Shown: positions 42,101 to 57,666, numbered from the stretch's first letter. The stretch: 64,000 bases of DNA from Larimichthys crocea (GCF_000972845.2 NC_040012.1:7038097-7102096); one strand, 5' to 3'. Notes: a model not told the origin generated them from the letters alone. Translations and numbers: made by a program.

Positions 42101-45100
42101 CAGTATAGCAGCACTTGTAAAGCTCAATAAGTGACATGTTATATCTCCTGTTTTTAATCTTTCCCAAAAATAAAGTGTAAAAAAAATTACAAGTTGCAGA
42201 TTTATAAGAGGTTATTTTAAGACCATAACTTGCAATTTTTATACTTTCTTTTTTGTTTTTATCGCCACCTCCTGGCTCCAGCTTCATACTGAACGCTCAG
42301 ATAAGAGAGCGATATCAATCCTCTCATCACTACTAATACATTCGTTTTGAATTGAAGTGTATTTCCCAAAATGTACAAGCTATTTCTCTAAATGTACAGT
42401 ACAGAATATCAGCCTTTTTTTCCCCACCCCGACTTGTCTTTACAAATAAATCCACTGTGAAATTTCTGACACATTTCACAACCTGCAGACTGAACTAACA
42501 AAAATGTGTGTATCTGTGCTGCCCAGGACCTGGCTCAGTATGTCAACGAGGTGAAGAGAGATAATGAGACTCTGAGGGAGATCGACCAGTACCAGAGGTC
42601 TATTGAAAACCTGGTAAACCAAGAGTCTTTTTTTCAAAACCATCAGCAGCTGTTAGTGTACACTCTCTAAGAGTGTAAGACATGTTGTTTCCTTTTTGTT
42701 GACGGTAAGCTTTGCAAGCCAACTAGTCTGTCTTCCTTCAGATTTGGGATAGTCTGAGGGATTCAGCCAGAAACAAAGGATACAAGTTAGACACCTACAT
42801 AAATAAGTAACAAACTCTTTGCTGCCTTTAGTGATTTGAACACATTTCACCTGAATTAATGTAATTAATTAATGTTACTGTCTGTTTCTGTTACCTTTTC
42901 CTTTGATTTTTCCTCTTTTAGAAGTCTCTTCTTAATGATAATAAAGAAAGATATATGAGTTTAGAGCTTAAATTATTGGTTGTTCAATCAATCAGTTAAA
43001 TGAGAGGAAAACAATACCAAATATTTCCTGATTTCAACTCACCCGATATGAAAAATTGTTGATTGCAACTGCATGTTAATGAGCAATTATTACTGTCATT
43101 AAAAAATATCATTAAACAGCTTTTGTTTCCGTGAGAGATGCACAAGTAATTGAAGAGAATTTAGATTTCAGCATGGCGCACAATAAACAATCCCCATCAT
43201 CCCAGGGGCCGTGCAGAGCACACCACGGGCTAATATCATACGTGAGGTAGACCATATGGAATACGCCTCATACATAAGGCAAGAGTGTGGTAATAAGAAA
43301 GCAGATCGGGATGAGATGATTTAGGCGAAGGAAGAAATGGGTTGACAGAACAACTGTTAAAGAGAAGTGAGAGTGCATGAGAGCTTGTCAGGTTATAAAG
43401 ATCTTCCCCTTGACTTGATTGAACAAAATTGATGACTTGAGTGAATGTCATCGGTGATAACAAGAGTCAGCCGTTACTGCTCAGCTCGTGTTGTTATACT
43501 GGGAAAAACCTCAATGTGCATCAGTTTGGGCGAAAGAAGATAACCAGTCATGGGTTACTGTTGAATATCTATAGACAATAATATCATTATCGTGAAAATC
43601 TGATATAGCTCTAATTGCGCATTCATGTAGCGATATTACTCAAGTCAGATTTCCCTGCGGGGGAACAATTACGCATATCTAATCTAATCTAATGTTAATT
43701 TTAACCCCTCTATTATTATATTTTCAGAATCAGCCTCTAATCAGCTATGGTCGCCCGAAAGGTGACGGTGAAGTGCGCATGGTGTCCAGTGTTGACAAGA
43801 GGAAACAAGACAGGTTGTTCTACTAAAATACTGCACATTACATCCAGACAGACAAGAGTTCATTTTTATAACTTTAGAACTTTTGATGATACATACAATG
43901 TAACAATATCACATTCTGCATTCTCATTTCTCAGACACATCTTTTTATTCGACGTGGCTGTCATCGTTTGCAAGAGAAGAGGAGACAACTACGAGATGAA
44001 GGACATACTCGACCTCAACTACTTCAAGATCACAAACAACCCCACGTGTGACAGAGAGGCCAAAAAGGTCAACACAAAAAAATACTATATAATCATGCAT
44101 AAATAAATAGATGCTGCACTTGTATATTGGTATATTGTGCGCTTTGCATTGCTGTGGATATCGTCTGCATCTACCTCAGATTTTGATTAGTTTACATATT
44201 CCATACCACTGTATGGAAATGTTGCCGTCCAACGTGTGTTTGGCTGCTGATTCTATTGTGAAAATAAATGTCGGACGCCTAATAAGTAATCTAGAATCAT
44301 ATTCTCCCCCCTGCTTGGTGGAAAATGTTTACACGGTATGCTATTTTTCACCTTGTGGGAACGTTTGCAGGGCGTATTGTAGTGGGGGTGACTTGTTGAT
44401 GTCTTGTTGATGAATGCCACAGATGGTGTCTTCTCACGCCGCTGCTGATTGCTAATGGTATACTGACAGCTTGCCAGGATGGGATGGTTCTGTGGGTTTT
44501 ATCAAAGGGGCTCCATTATCATCCTCATTTACGCTATTGTGCAATCAGGATGCGTTTGGTACGTGCAAGACATGTCTGTGTGTACGCCTGCGGTTGGCAT
44601 TTAACACGTATGGACTATGGGTTTATGGGTTTATGCGTGCGTTTGCCATTACTCATTTTTTAAATGAACAGTCTTGTGAGAAACGTGTAATGACAAATGA
44701 CAGAGACATAAGTCATTACCCTTTATTTTTATCCCATCCACCCTCCAACAGCTGCACAAAGAGACACAGACGCTGTTACACAAGTACACAGAAAAAGACA
44801 AATATGCAGAGTCAAACAGATACTGTGTACCTACATGCATCACAACACACACACACCCAAAACACACACACACCGCAGGACAGAGATGCTAATATCAGGT
44901 GATGAATGTGTGCAGTCCTCCAAGGCTGCTTATAGCTATATATCATTTTCTGCTAAATGAAACTTCAGAGTGTGAATGTGGTGCCACCGAGCACCCACAC
45001 AGTCATCAATGATTTAACACTCAGCAAAGCTCTAAAACACTCAGGACTTTGCTTTGGCCCGGGCCAATCACTGGAGAGTAAACCCTCACCACTTTTTTTC

Positions 45101-48100
45101 TGTTATTACACACGACACAACAAGTTGTTATAGATGAGGGGCGGCAAAGGGTGGCGTGGGAATTGATTGAAAATTGTCCCCAAATATGCACTTGGGCAAA
45201 GCATTTAACCTGTAAGTGCTATAGTGGAAGTGGATGTATGGCAGCGAGCGAGCGGTGAGAGAAAACAGCAGAGTGAAAGTTAGATTTTGCACTCAGAATC
45301 TTAGAAAATCGATTCAACAACAAAGCTGAGGTCTTTGGCAGCTGTGGCTTAGAGGTTTTTGGTGGTCATTCCAAATTTAGGATGTTTTTGGAAGAGAAAG
45401 ATCGAACGCTGTCTTCGGTTCCTCCGAGGCAGATTAGCAGACTCTGCCTCACTGTCATCACAGCTTAAATCCTATTTGGGAAAGAACTCTTGTTAAACCC
45501 CCAACACACTTTGGTTGGTCTGTGAGCCTGGTGCCACCAAAACACATGAACTAAAGCCAATGAGGATCCATGACAGCGTTACTGGTTGTTTGTCAGAGTG
45601 AGGCATCTTTGTGTCATTGTAGGAACTGAAAAAAGTGGATCATTAGTATATTTAGGGTTAACTGAATTGGAGTGGTTAAACAGATTTAAACATTAATTAA
45701 TCATTTAGCTGATGCCTTTATCCAAAGCGAGGTTTAATCTAGGTACAGTGTGATAAGGACATGTTAGTGCAGCAAGTACTACTCCCATAAAATTAAGTCA
45801 CAGTTGTCGAAGGGGGGTAGATATATCATGTCCAGTTGCTGGTAGTGTTGGAGAGGAGGTACTCTCTGAAGAGCTGGATCTTCAGGAGTTTTTGGTGGTA
45901 GAGAAAAGTTTGGATTGTCCTGGTCAAGAGGTAACGTACATCTGTATAACAGCATTCCAGCAGGTGGGTGCATAATCTGAGACTGCTTTGTAAGGTGAGC
46001 GTTGTGAATTTGAATTGAATGCAGCCTGCCACAGGTAGCCAGTGGAGCGAGCATTGCAGAATCAGGCTTCACAGTATGTTTTTAATTGTTTTGAGATCGC
46101 CATAAATCAGGCTAGACACTTTAATTAATGCGCCTTGGTTTGATTAGACGCAATTCACAATGTGGCGGCGATAAAGATCGAGGAAGGAAGTAGGAAGGGG
46201 GGGGACGATAACAACAACAACGAGGGATGGCAAACAACGTCCCGAAAAATTCTGAAATGCTCACTTCTGAGTCAGCCACGTCTGTCAAAACAAAATAATA
46301 CAACTGTCAAACATGTCCGTGAAATGTTTGGAAATGTGGAAGCTTGAAACTGCAAAAGAGCTACTGCAAAATAATTTATCATGTTACTCTCATGTTTGTG
46401 CAGCAAATATGCTACTGTAGTCGGCTTAGCACAAAGACTGGAAACATGGGGGAAACAAAATCTGCCTTCCAAAGCTTACTAATTATGATGTTATATTGCT
46501 GTTTGTTTAAACACTGCAAAAAACAAAAAAACAAAGTATAAAGTCTCTTCTTGGAGTTTCGTTGCCACCATGAGCTTTTCAGACCACCTGCTGACTGTCT
46601 GGCTTTGTAGCTTCATATTTATTATACAGATATAAGAGTTGTATCAATCTTCTTATCAAGTGTATTTAGAAATGTAGAACTATTCCTCTGACAGTATATA
46701 TTTGTGGGTGGTCTGTATTTCTTCTGTCCGAAGCTGTAATCACTAATAACTAGTTTGCTAGACAAGCCATTGAATCAACCTGCAATTACACACAGGCTTC
46801 TTGGGTATGTTATTTTCTTTTCAGCACAAACAGCATTCAGTCCGGTAGCCATTCTATTCGAAACACTTACAAACTATCATGCGCTGTTCACACTTAAACC
46901 TATAAATACATATATTTATTGGAGATTTATGACACAAATGCCAATCCCAAAGGGATCAATAAAGTGCAGTCTAAGTCTAAAACAAACTTTAAAATAAGAG
47001 ACCATCCAGTTTTTCTTGCTGTGAAGTTACAGCCCTAACCTCTTAACCACTTTGCCACCCACCACTGAAAAATACAGCGTGCATCCAAAGTAAGATAATC
47101 ATTACAGTGTTAAGTTTTGCTGTGGTCAATTCTTTTCTATACATATAAATATGCATAGGTGCATTTGCATTCAAGAGAAAAAATACATTCAGTTTGATTG
47201 CTGTCTTCTTGCTGACCTCCAACAGTGGTGCTATGGCTTCTACGTGACTCACCAGCAGGGGCACAACGGCTTCGAATTCTTTTTTAAGACCAGAGAGCTG
47301 AAGAAGAAGTGGCTGGATCAGTTTGAAATGGCCATGTAAGTACACAGATACATGAACGCCGCAGTCATGAGTCATTTGTAATCAACACAGAAAAAGGCCA
47401 GCGCGTGCATCACAGGGAAAAACAAACTGTGTACATGTGTGTATGTTTATGCGTGTGTCTTTACATGCATGTTATTCCAACGCCGACAGAGGTGTTGACT
47501 CTTTCATGTGCGCTGTTTGATCAGGCCTCTGCTATAACGAAGCACACACTGCTGAAATCAGCATGATAACACACACACACACACACACACATGCCTAGAC
47601 ACACAAACATAAACTGTTCCAAAGAGCTGCAGAACTACAAAGAAGTCACTGCCTCGATGTTTCTTCAAATCAGTCCTTTATGGAGGTATATCTTTTGTAT
47701 TATTTTGTAACGGTGGGAGGTTTTTCTTAGGCGGATACCCCGTCTGCATTCTTTGTTATGTTGATTTCGGGAGAATACAGTGTTGTTTTGACATTACTCC
47801 CTGATTGACTGAACAAATGCTTTTTGTGTTTGGGCTGGATAGGTAAAAACATCCCTGATATGCATGCTATGGCCTCTCAAAGTGTGCTGGATTATTCCTG
47901 TATACATACATATATATATCCACTGTAGCAAAACAATGCAGTATTTTGGGGATGCACATTAAATAATGTGCAATTTAAGTACTTCCCTTTCTCTCGACTT
48001 GAACTGAAAGTTCACCTATGTATGAATTCATGAACCCACATGGACTCCCCTGACAGCCACTCAAAAACAGCTATTTCTCACACCCGTCTTGAAGCTGAAG

Positions 48101-51100
48101 TTTTTTTTTTCACGGATGCAGGATTTGTGTCTGAAAACAGTTATGTGTGCCTCTGTGCATTGGGTAATGACACCAGAAGGGGCCCCCATTCAGAAAGTGA
48201 AAATTGTACCTGTAAAGAGGATGTGGGCTCCTGATGAAGGACTCACTCATGGGAGCACTCAGTTTAAGTGGCTACTGGATGCTGTGTTCAATACAAAAAT
48301 CAGTTGTTTTTTTGTTTTTCTTTTTGCATCTGTGGTGTTTGTTTATGTTCCACAATGGCTGCTTATTTCTGCAATGCATGTATGAACACATGAAGCTCAA
48401 GGCTGATTCAGGTCCTCTTTATTTACACACACACATGCACTGGGAACGGATTGCATTTTGTTTTTGCCACGATTTTATTCAGTTGTTGTTTATTAAAGAA
48501 ACGATTAGGAATGTTTTGTATAACATTAGCAATGTGTCACATATAACCACACAGGTACAATCATAGAGTAATGTAGTAAATGGAGCTAAATAAGGAATAA
48601 TAAGTAAATAAGTGATAATAATAATAATTAGTACTGTGAGCATGCTGATGTTATAAATTAGCTCAAAGCACAGCGATGGCTGCAGAATCCTGTTTTCATT
48701 TTTGGTTTCATTTCCTCAGATCAAACATCCGACCAGAGAAAGCCAACCACAACTCGCACCAGTTCAAGATGAACACCTTTGAAAGGATCACTTCCTGTAG
48801 TTTCTGTCACCTCTTGCTCAGGTAATATTCAGAACGAACGATCTCTTCTGTTTTGGATTGAATGATGGAGAACTGATGAAATCCCAGGAGAGTAAAGTTG
48901 TTCGTACGTGGGAATCTGAGGCAGGGTGAACTACACACATTGTTCTAGGATGGCAAATCATCATGTGTCATTACCTTGATAGTGTTTCTCTGTTCTCATG
49001 AAAATACATAATCCTTTTCATATTGAAGGTTTGAAAGGAACACCGTGACACTTCACATTTTTCTCAGGCACATAGGAAAAAGGAAGTTAACTGCGTCCTC
49101 TCAATTGGCTGGAAATGGCTTATTAGCACTGGTTTAAGTGAAATAAATAGAGACAGCAGACTGCTAGCTGTCTCAGTCTCCGGCAGACAGCATCAGGTTC
49201 ATGTTCTCGGGGACAAAGCTAAAGGACATTTCTTGCGTCATTTTTCTTATCTGGAAAAAACTGCGACAGAAGCCTGAAATTTCAAAATGTCAAGGTATTT
49301 CTCTTAAAGAGGCTGCTCTACATGAAGTCTGTCCTGTGGTTTATTGTGTCCAGGGGCATCTTTAACCAGGGTTATCGCTGTCTAAAATGTGGGCTGGGGG
49401 CTCATAAGGAGTGTCTGGGTCGACTGGGAGTCTGTGGGAGAACAGGTGAGATGGAAGCTTCCCCAAAACTGACTGTGTTTCACTTTACCTTGAACTACAA
49501 CTACCTTGAAAACTAAAAGGCATCATTTCCATAATAATATCCACTGTGCATATTTAGGTCCCTTAGAGTATATATGTGTATGTATATATAGTATATATGT
49601 CCTCATTTTTTGATGACCTTTCCTCTGGCGCCACCACCAGGCCACAATTTCCAATCTAAAAGGCAGATTTAGCCTGAAATTGAAAGAAGAGTACATTTCA
49701 TGTTCCCGAGAGAAAGACCTCTTTACATTTGGTACCCTCCACGAGCTTTCCTCTATAGCACCTCACACCTATGCCAGGTTACCAACCTTGTACAAATGAT
49801 ATGTGAAAGCTGGCATGTGATGAAATATGAAATATTTATGGTATGTCGTAACCGTTTGACCTTTCCTGACTTGTTAAGAAGAAAGAAAATCCAAGCATAC
49901 ATGTATTATTTGCTAAACATCTCTAATGTTTTAGACTTTATTTCTTAGCAGCTATTTAAATTAAACCTAAACTATGCCATATAGATATTTTAAGCTTTAT
50001 CTCTTTGTCGCCAGTCTGAGGCTGTAGTTCAGGTACATTACCCTCCCTGAATACACAGACAGCTAAAGGCAGCTCAGGCCTTTGACGGGCCTTCTTAGCA
50101 GAAGCGCTGTGGTCTTTATGCATTCTGAGGCGTGATGAGGGCCAGCAGAGGTTGACAGTTGAGGTTGTATGTCAGGGAGCCACCACACACTCTTGATATT
50201 GTATTCCTCTCACCGTGTCCGTCTCCCCTTCGACTGCAGATTCTGCCAAGCCGAAGCCCAAGGTAAGACCTGAACTCTTTCTCTTCTTCTTTGACTTAGA
50301 CACCAAAGCTAACACAATTAGTGAAGCATAATCTAGCAGCAGCTATCACAGAGCACACGTACTTATTACCCACATCAACAGTTAGGTCAACAATCGGACG
50401 GTGAACAGTTTGAGGAAGGACTTTAATTATAATAGATTAGCAAATGAATGTGTTTTGAATTTTTAAAAAAACACGAAGAACAAATACGGGATAATAAAAT
50501 CCCATCGTGTTAACCTGAAGGCAGCACTCTTTGATTTAATGATGTGTGAACTCGCCGTCGACCTAAAAATTAACTGAAGGCCGACCCACTGAGCAGCAGC
50601 TGGAGTTCTGATTGGCCAGATTCCCGACAACTGGCCATTCAGAGCTCCTGCTGACATCATTTCATTTTTGATGTGCGTACACATCTTTAATTTAAGTCGG
50701 TCATGGACTATAAATTATAGTAAGACTAGAAAGTATAATTAAACACTTTAAAAGTCTACGTATTCTGAGTCCTGACCTGACAAAGGAGTTCAAGTTTGAT
50801 ACAAAGAGCCAGTTTTTTTATTCTAGTATCACCATTATTGAAGTGGTCAGAATCAGACCATGCAGCTACAGAATATAACACCCACAGATGATTGTATTAG
50901 GAATCTGACTCATTTTTTCAGGTCAGGCTGAACCTGCACAGGCAGTACGAACGACCTCTCCATTCATCAGTCTCTTCCTCTCTCCCAGCTCGATTTCTTG
51001 TGTTTCTCTCTCCGTCTTGCTTACGTTCTTTCTCTATCCACAGGAAAGCACAACACCACGGGATCCAGGTCAGTATGGCTTGACCACTTTCCAGACTTTT

Positions 51101-54100
51101 GTGAACTTGCTTAGGGCTTTACGTGGTACCTCTTAAGCTGCTTTCATCTCGGGTTCTTTAACAAAACAGAAACACAGGCAGGATGAAAAGGAGACGGTTA
51201 GTCAGAGGCCAGAGTGAGACCTGGAGTAGATAAAGCTAACCTTCAGATGTTATCACAACGCTCTCATTTTTGATCAAATATTACTCAGCTCTCTTCTTTT
51301 TTTTTTCCCCCATCCCCGCCCTGAAAAAAACCCTGAAGATGTTTTTCTTAGAAACGCACAGACACAACTCTCTCTTGCTCACACAAAGGGGTTCAAAGAA
51401 AGAAATGAGCAACAACAGTTTCCTCTTGACAAATATATTTGAGTAAGAATAACCAATGAATAATAGGATGCAGAAGGAATCCTTATCCAAAGCACAACAA
51501 CAACAACAACAAAAAAAAAAGCCCTTTTCTCTCTGTATGCTGTGAAGCCTAAACCCAAGACGGCATTGAGATGAATTGGAGTGGGTGGAATCATTATGAG
51601 GATGGCGGCAGGAGAAACGCTGGCGGAAAAGCACTTCCAGCAGTCTATATGCCTCAGCCTCAACTGCTGAGCTGTGCCTTTGTGATAAATCAATTTCCAT
51701 AAGGGGCTTTATGAGAAAGACATCCGTGCTTATTGTTCTTATTAAAAACACGAATGCGAGATATTCCATTCATCTGAGGTCACCGTCAGCTAATAGTTTC
51801 CTCGGGGCTGGTTTGCAGGGGGAGCCCATGGCTGGGAGGGAGGGAGATGTGTCTGAGATGGGCTAGATGTGTGAGTCTGGGGAGAGTAAGTGGCTGTGTC
51901 TTTTAAGTTGGCAGGGGTGTTTAGTCTTAGCCTTAGCCAGATGCTTGTGGCTGTATCTGTCTGCCACGCTGAGGAAAGATTGGAGCCGTGGCGTACAGGA
52001 ATCGAAGAGATGAATTTCCCGCGGGAGTAAATTGCTGCCTTTTAGGACGGTGCCGTGCTGTTGGTTTAGATCTCAATCAAAAAGACACCCACGTGAATGT
52101 ACGCGTTAAAGATGAAACGTGTGGACAGTGACGGAAAAGTCACCTCCAGTGATATTTAGTCTTGATTCAATTGCACATTTAAATCTGTGATTTCTGCCGT
52201 CAACCCAAGACAACGGAGAGTTTTGTTTGTCGTGCTCAGAGCTTGCTGCAGCGATGCAGAAGCGTACTCCAGGCTTCTGACCACACCCATTAATAGTCAC
52301 TACTTTTGTAATTATTAGGAGCTGGTTTGTTGAGATAAACAGCTGCTGGAACTAATTCTTCAGTGAGGATCCACTGAACCATTGAAGAAGAAGAGGCTAC
52401 AACTATGTAACTGAATAAGCCAGTCAAACCTCAAACGAAAAACCAAAAAAAATGGATGGAAATGTGGCGTTTCTTTTAGTTTCATTGATTACTTTGAGTC
52501 TCCTTATCTCTCTCTGCGCAAACCTGATGTTTCTGATGCACTTTTTTGCTTTCATCGATACACCGATGATCCAAAACTTCTACATTTCTGCATTTGTACC
52601 TGTGCTGGTTGTGGTGAGAGGTACATTTCTAATTATAAACTTAAAGTCAGAGGTGTGACACACTGCTTTTCAACTCAAAGCAATCATATCGTTGCGTATG
52701 TAGTCTAGGTTACAGTTAGCTCTAATGAGAGTAAGGGGCCCCTGTGGACTTAAAAGCATCAGAATCACAAATTTTATTCTGCTTATACGTCCACCTGCGC
52801 TTTCCAATTTAGTCTCAGCAAATAGCCCCTTGTGATTCTTATGTTTTTTTCCTAGATCTCATCTTTCTTATGCCATTTTTTAAAACGTCTCTCCATCATA
52901 TTACCCAGAATCGATCAGACTACACAAGGTCTGACTGCTCCTACACTGCTGTATGACTCTGATGAATGTCTACATAACTGTATTTGTATTCCTTGTCTGC
53001 TAGGTTTACCCAGGATGGTTGTGATCAGAGACTACAGCGGCGTCCCCTCTCCCCACTACGGGCCCCCACTAAGCATGCAAAAGGAGGATATCATTGAACT
53101 GATGTTTGCTGACCTGCACAGCTCCTGGTGGCAGGTGCGTGTCACTCAGCTCATCCTCGTTTTATCTCAACATCTGTGACTCTATGAAAAAATAACACGC
53201 GGCCTGGCTCGGCGCACGCGATGTCTCTGCAGTGTCATCGGTTTGAATCCGTGCCTCGTGTCACCTCTTCTCTCTTTCCTGCCAGTTCTTCCACTATTTG
53301 ACAAAGAAAAAAGGTTTTATATAAAAGAGGGGACATCGACAATTCGTCTCCCTTTGGCTATTATTGGTTATCTCAAATTACATTGTGGGTGTTTCACATC
53401 CTGTGTCAGGTAAGGCCAGAAATATGACATTAAGATGAGGTCAGTGATAATTAGAAATGTCAGTCAAAATCTGTACATTACAAAAAGGGGGTATCTGTTC
53501 TCTCACTCTTCAAATTGACTCACAGCCCACATCAGATGATCTAACCAATTAGTGGCTTCAGTTTGATTAATTGAGTGCCACGGCTGGACAATAAAACAGC
53601 AGACACTTCAGCCTCTGGAGGATGTTTTAATGGTGGTGCACAACCTCGTGTACAGGCACATTTAGCAACCATCTCACGAGGTCAGCCAATGGTTGACAGC
53701 GTTTTTGACCTTATCTATTTTTGAAAGGATGGCGATTTATCTGGGGTCTTCCCGGCAGCCTCCCTTTAGCTGTTCCTCACACTCCTTTACGGCGGCATTA
53801 AAGCCTCATCCTCCTTCTGGTGGCGCTCCGATCAGACGGCGGTCTTTGCCAAAGGCCCGGCTGGGAGTTGTTGGCCGTTAGCCTGATTTCCTATGCTCCA
53901 TGTTTCTCTCTGTTGTGACAGAGCACAGGGCGGAGGGTGAGGCCATGAATGCCAGGAGACTTTCTTGTAAGCTGATAGAACAGCTCGCAGAATGTCACCT
54001 GATGGCACTGCATTGTTTGCTACCATGGTAACCGCGCATGCTGGCAGGGGATAATTAAATGATAATACACATCTGTGTGTATTCCTGTCCTGTGCATAAT

Positions 54101-57100
54101 GGTGCTGTAATAGGACTCCTACCCTGTTCCAACATTGTTTGTATTACGTGTCCTCTCGGTGCACATGAGGAGATGAAATGCAGATTTACGGAGTTTAGAA
54201 AAAGGTGAATGTGAGGAGGAAAATACCACCAACAGACACAATGTGTTTCTTTTTAGCTCAGTTCATTTGAATTTGGTGAAGAGACAGTCCATAGATCATA
54301 GTAATGTGTCTCTCTGTTTTACGGAAGCCCTAAAAGGCCATACATACATACATTTTATTCCACCCGCTTTCTTGTGATAACGAGATAATTTTCCTCCGTT
54401 TTCCCGTGATAACGAGATAATTAATTCGAGATCTCGAGAAAACGAAACGATAGTCTAGTGTATTTTACAGGGAGTTTTTACAGTAAATATTGTACATAAT
54501 GCCTTTTTCAATTCAAAATAATGAACTTTGAGAATGAATTGCTACAGTAAATATGCTTTATACTGAGTGAGTGAACAGTCAGGATGGTCCTGAGTTCAAG
54601 TGTATCAACGTTGTCAGAAATTATGGATCAAAGGGATTTTACAGTGGCGTAATAGGTTTGCTCCGTATCATGGACTACATGCATTTGCCATACATTCTGT
54701 AATACGGGTGCACTTAATTCAATACACTAGACTATCGTTTTGTTTTCTCGAGAGCTCAAATTAATGATCTCGTTATCACGGGAAAACGGAGGGAAATGAT
54801 CTTGTTATCACGGGAAAACGGGTGGAAAAAAATGTATGTATGTATGACCCTTTAGGGCTTCCGTACTGTTTCCTATTACTCAAGTATGTGATTAAAAGCA
54901 AGCTTAAACACACCAAATCACATGAACTCCACTCGAGTCAGAATAAGAGATGGCAGTGAATGATACTCTGTTAAGACAGCGGTTCAGTTTGTGTCTCATG
55001 GATTTAGCTACAGCCTCATTTTTATTTCAAATAAACATGTTGGTTCATCAAAATCCTCATTTTTATTTCAAATAAACATGTTGGTTCATCAAAATTAATT
55101 CACCAGCTAGCTTTCATTCGACACAGCTCACTTGTTGGAGCTGTCTAACTGACTTGTGACAAAGTCCAGTTAATATAGCTTAATATTAAGCTTTTTTTTT
55201 ACTAGTACCAAATTTTTACATTTCTAAATTATTTATTTCTCTATGTATTTATATGTTAATACAACCACCAAAACTCCAGTTAGCGTATTATCCTTTAGCT
55301 TTGCAGGGCAGTGAGTGAGTTCACACTACAACGAATCGAGACTGTGTGTCAGGCCGGACTCGAAACAGGACTCAGGCGCAGAGGCGTCAATGAGCTTATT
55401 TATTGAATAAACAAAAACCCTCGACCGAGTGAGGCTATGAAAACAGGCCTAAACTATGGAAAACAAAAATCACTCCAAAGGAGGAAAAAAACTCTAAACT
55501 GCTTATTACCAAAATCAAAATCACTCACAACGAGGAAAATCAAAAGGCTGCAAAAATCTCTCCTGGGAGGCTGAAAAACAACTTTACTAAGCACTAAGAA
55601 ACTAACGGCTAGACTAAGAAATGTACAACAAAAAAAATCACTCAATAGAGGCAAAAAACAAAAGAACACTCACGCAACAAGGCTAAGGCAAGAAAGAAGG
55701 CTTAGGTGATCAATCATAGGACGAAACAGGTGGAAACAATCAGACCGGTGACACGTGAGGAAGGGCAAGTGACCTGAAACGAGAGGACAGGTAAATATCA
55801 AAATAAAACAGGAAATGACGAGACATAACAAAAACCCAACTTGACCTCACGGTCAAAATGTTGTCTGTTTAAATATTTATTTATCGATTCCAGTCTGTCA
55901 GGTGCTACTGTTTCAACCCACTTACATTTTATCTATATGTTTCATGACACTTTCCACAGGTTTCCACTGCTCTAGAGCGTACTCTTTAAAAAATGATTTA
56001 GCGACCTAACGATTCCCACCATGAACAAGCATTTGGCGACAGTGGCAAGGAAAAAAAAAACTTCCTTTAAGAGGCAGAAACCTTGAGCTCACTTTCAAAG
56101 ATTTACACTTTTGTGAGAAAGCTGAGGGATGTTAAAACATATCAACGACTGGCGGCTGTAGTGAGCTTTAGAAGATGGAGCTTCCTGGTCTGATAAGTGA
56201 AGTTAATGCAGAAACCTGAATTCTTTCTCATAGCCAGCAAAGGGCGGCTCTACTGACAGTAAAAAGAAGTCGGCCTGTATGTAAATTTATAAGAAAACTC
56301 ACTTGATGGTAGTTTCAAGTCTTCTTCAATACAGCATGATGTCCATTTTGTAAATTATAGGCCTGTGTAGAGTAAAACAGACTCAGTCACGTACAGTCAG
56401 GATAGAGGCAGCTCCATGCTCCATGCTCTTATCCAAACACAAGATGGCAACAAGCCTCAAAGCCAAAGTCAAGACTTCAGAATCAATGGGTGACGTCACG
56501 GTTGGTTTACGCTTGGCTTTAACGTGTAGGATGAAGTGATGAAGAAGATTAAAATTAAGAAGACTCCAATCTGATAGGAATAATACAAGTTTCAGAGCAT
56601 GAGAAATAAGTCTTTTCAACAGGTTTGTCGAGTCACACGATGCATTTCGGCGAAAAAACACTGAATCCTAAACAAAACCATTTGTTTACAATGAAAACTC
56701 CACAGGGTGCCTTTAATCTTCAGCGTCCCCAGTGGCGCCAGAGGATGGAATTACAGAACATTGAGAATTCATATCCCCTGTTACCCAGGAGGCGATTATC
56801 CCCCATCCCACTGGCAGAACAATACAATCAATCACCGTAATTTCATTTGATCCTTTGGCTGCTGCCTGTTTATGCCAACGGAGTAATAAGTTTAATCTTT
56901 ATCATACGCTTATCGAAGGCATAACAAATAGAGAGGGGCTCTCAAAAAAACCTTTGATGAAATGTTATTACACAGAATGAATCACAGAGATGGGTAAAGA
57001 TGCGCTTTTTCAATCGAGTTACTGCCGGAGCTTGCACGGTCCCAAAAAGCATTTCATACTCTAATAAAGAGGAGTGAGGAGGACAGCGTAAACAGGGCAG

Positions 57101-57666
57101 GAAGCCGAATGAAGAGCTCTACACTCACTGTCTTCTCAGATGGACTTCAAATTGACCTCCAACTCAGGACTGGGAACTCAAATTATCTGGAGCTTAATAC
57201 TGATATACTGTATATGCACATTACCGTCCAGAAGATAATGCACATGACGGAGAATTAAGGTTCTAAAATAAACTGAACTAGATCTAGGAGCGGGAGTTTG
57301 TATTAAAAATTAAGTAATTTGTTTAATCAATTTGGTTTATTTAGCCAGAGAGAGAGAGAGAGAAAAAAAACTATGTTTGTTTAAGATTTAATGGTTTTCA
57401 TATAAAGCTTGTGTTTGCTCGAGGCGGGCCAGCTAAAAGTCTTTTAGTGCAAGCAAAGGGAGCTCACGCTGTTTGGGTATTCAAAGACCAGAATAAGATC
57501 CATTATTTAGTGTTAAACGAGGCTCTTGTTTTGATGCAGTACAAATCTAACTGCCGGCAGAGTTTGAACCATAATTAACTTGGGCTGCAAATTAGATGCA
57601 CTGCTTGTTGTGTGCTAATTGCTGAGGATTTATTGAAGCGAGTGTGGGGAGGGGAAGAGAAAAGGA

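Noticed and set aside
47043..47375. 110-residue minus-strand frame
   Set aside because: It is antisense to vav3 exon 15; the apparent conservation belongs to the PH-domain exon on the plus strand.
54322..54863. Non-coding RNA hairpin gene
   Set aside because: The symmetry is explained better by transposon termini, because TA is duplicated exactly at both ends and the arms contain paired subterminal repeats.
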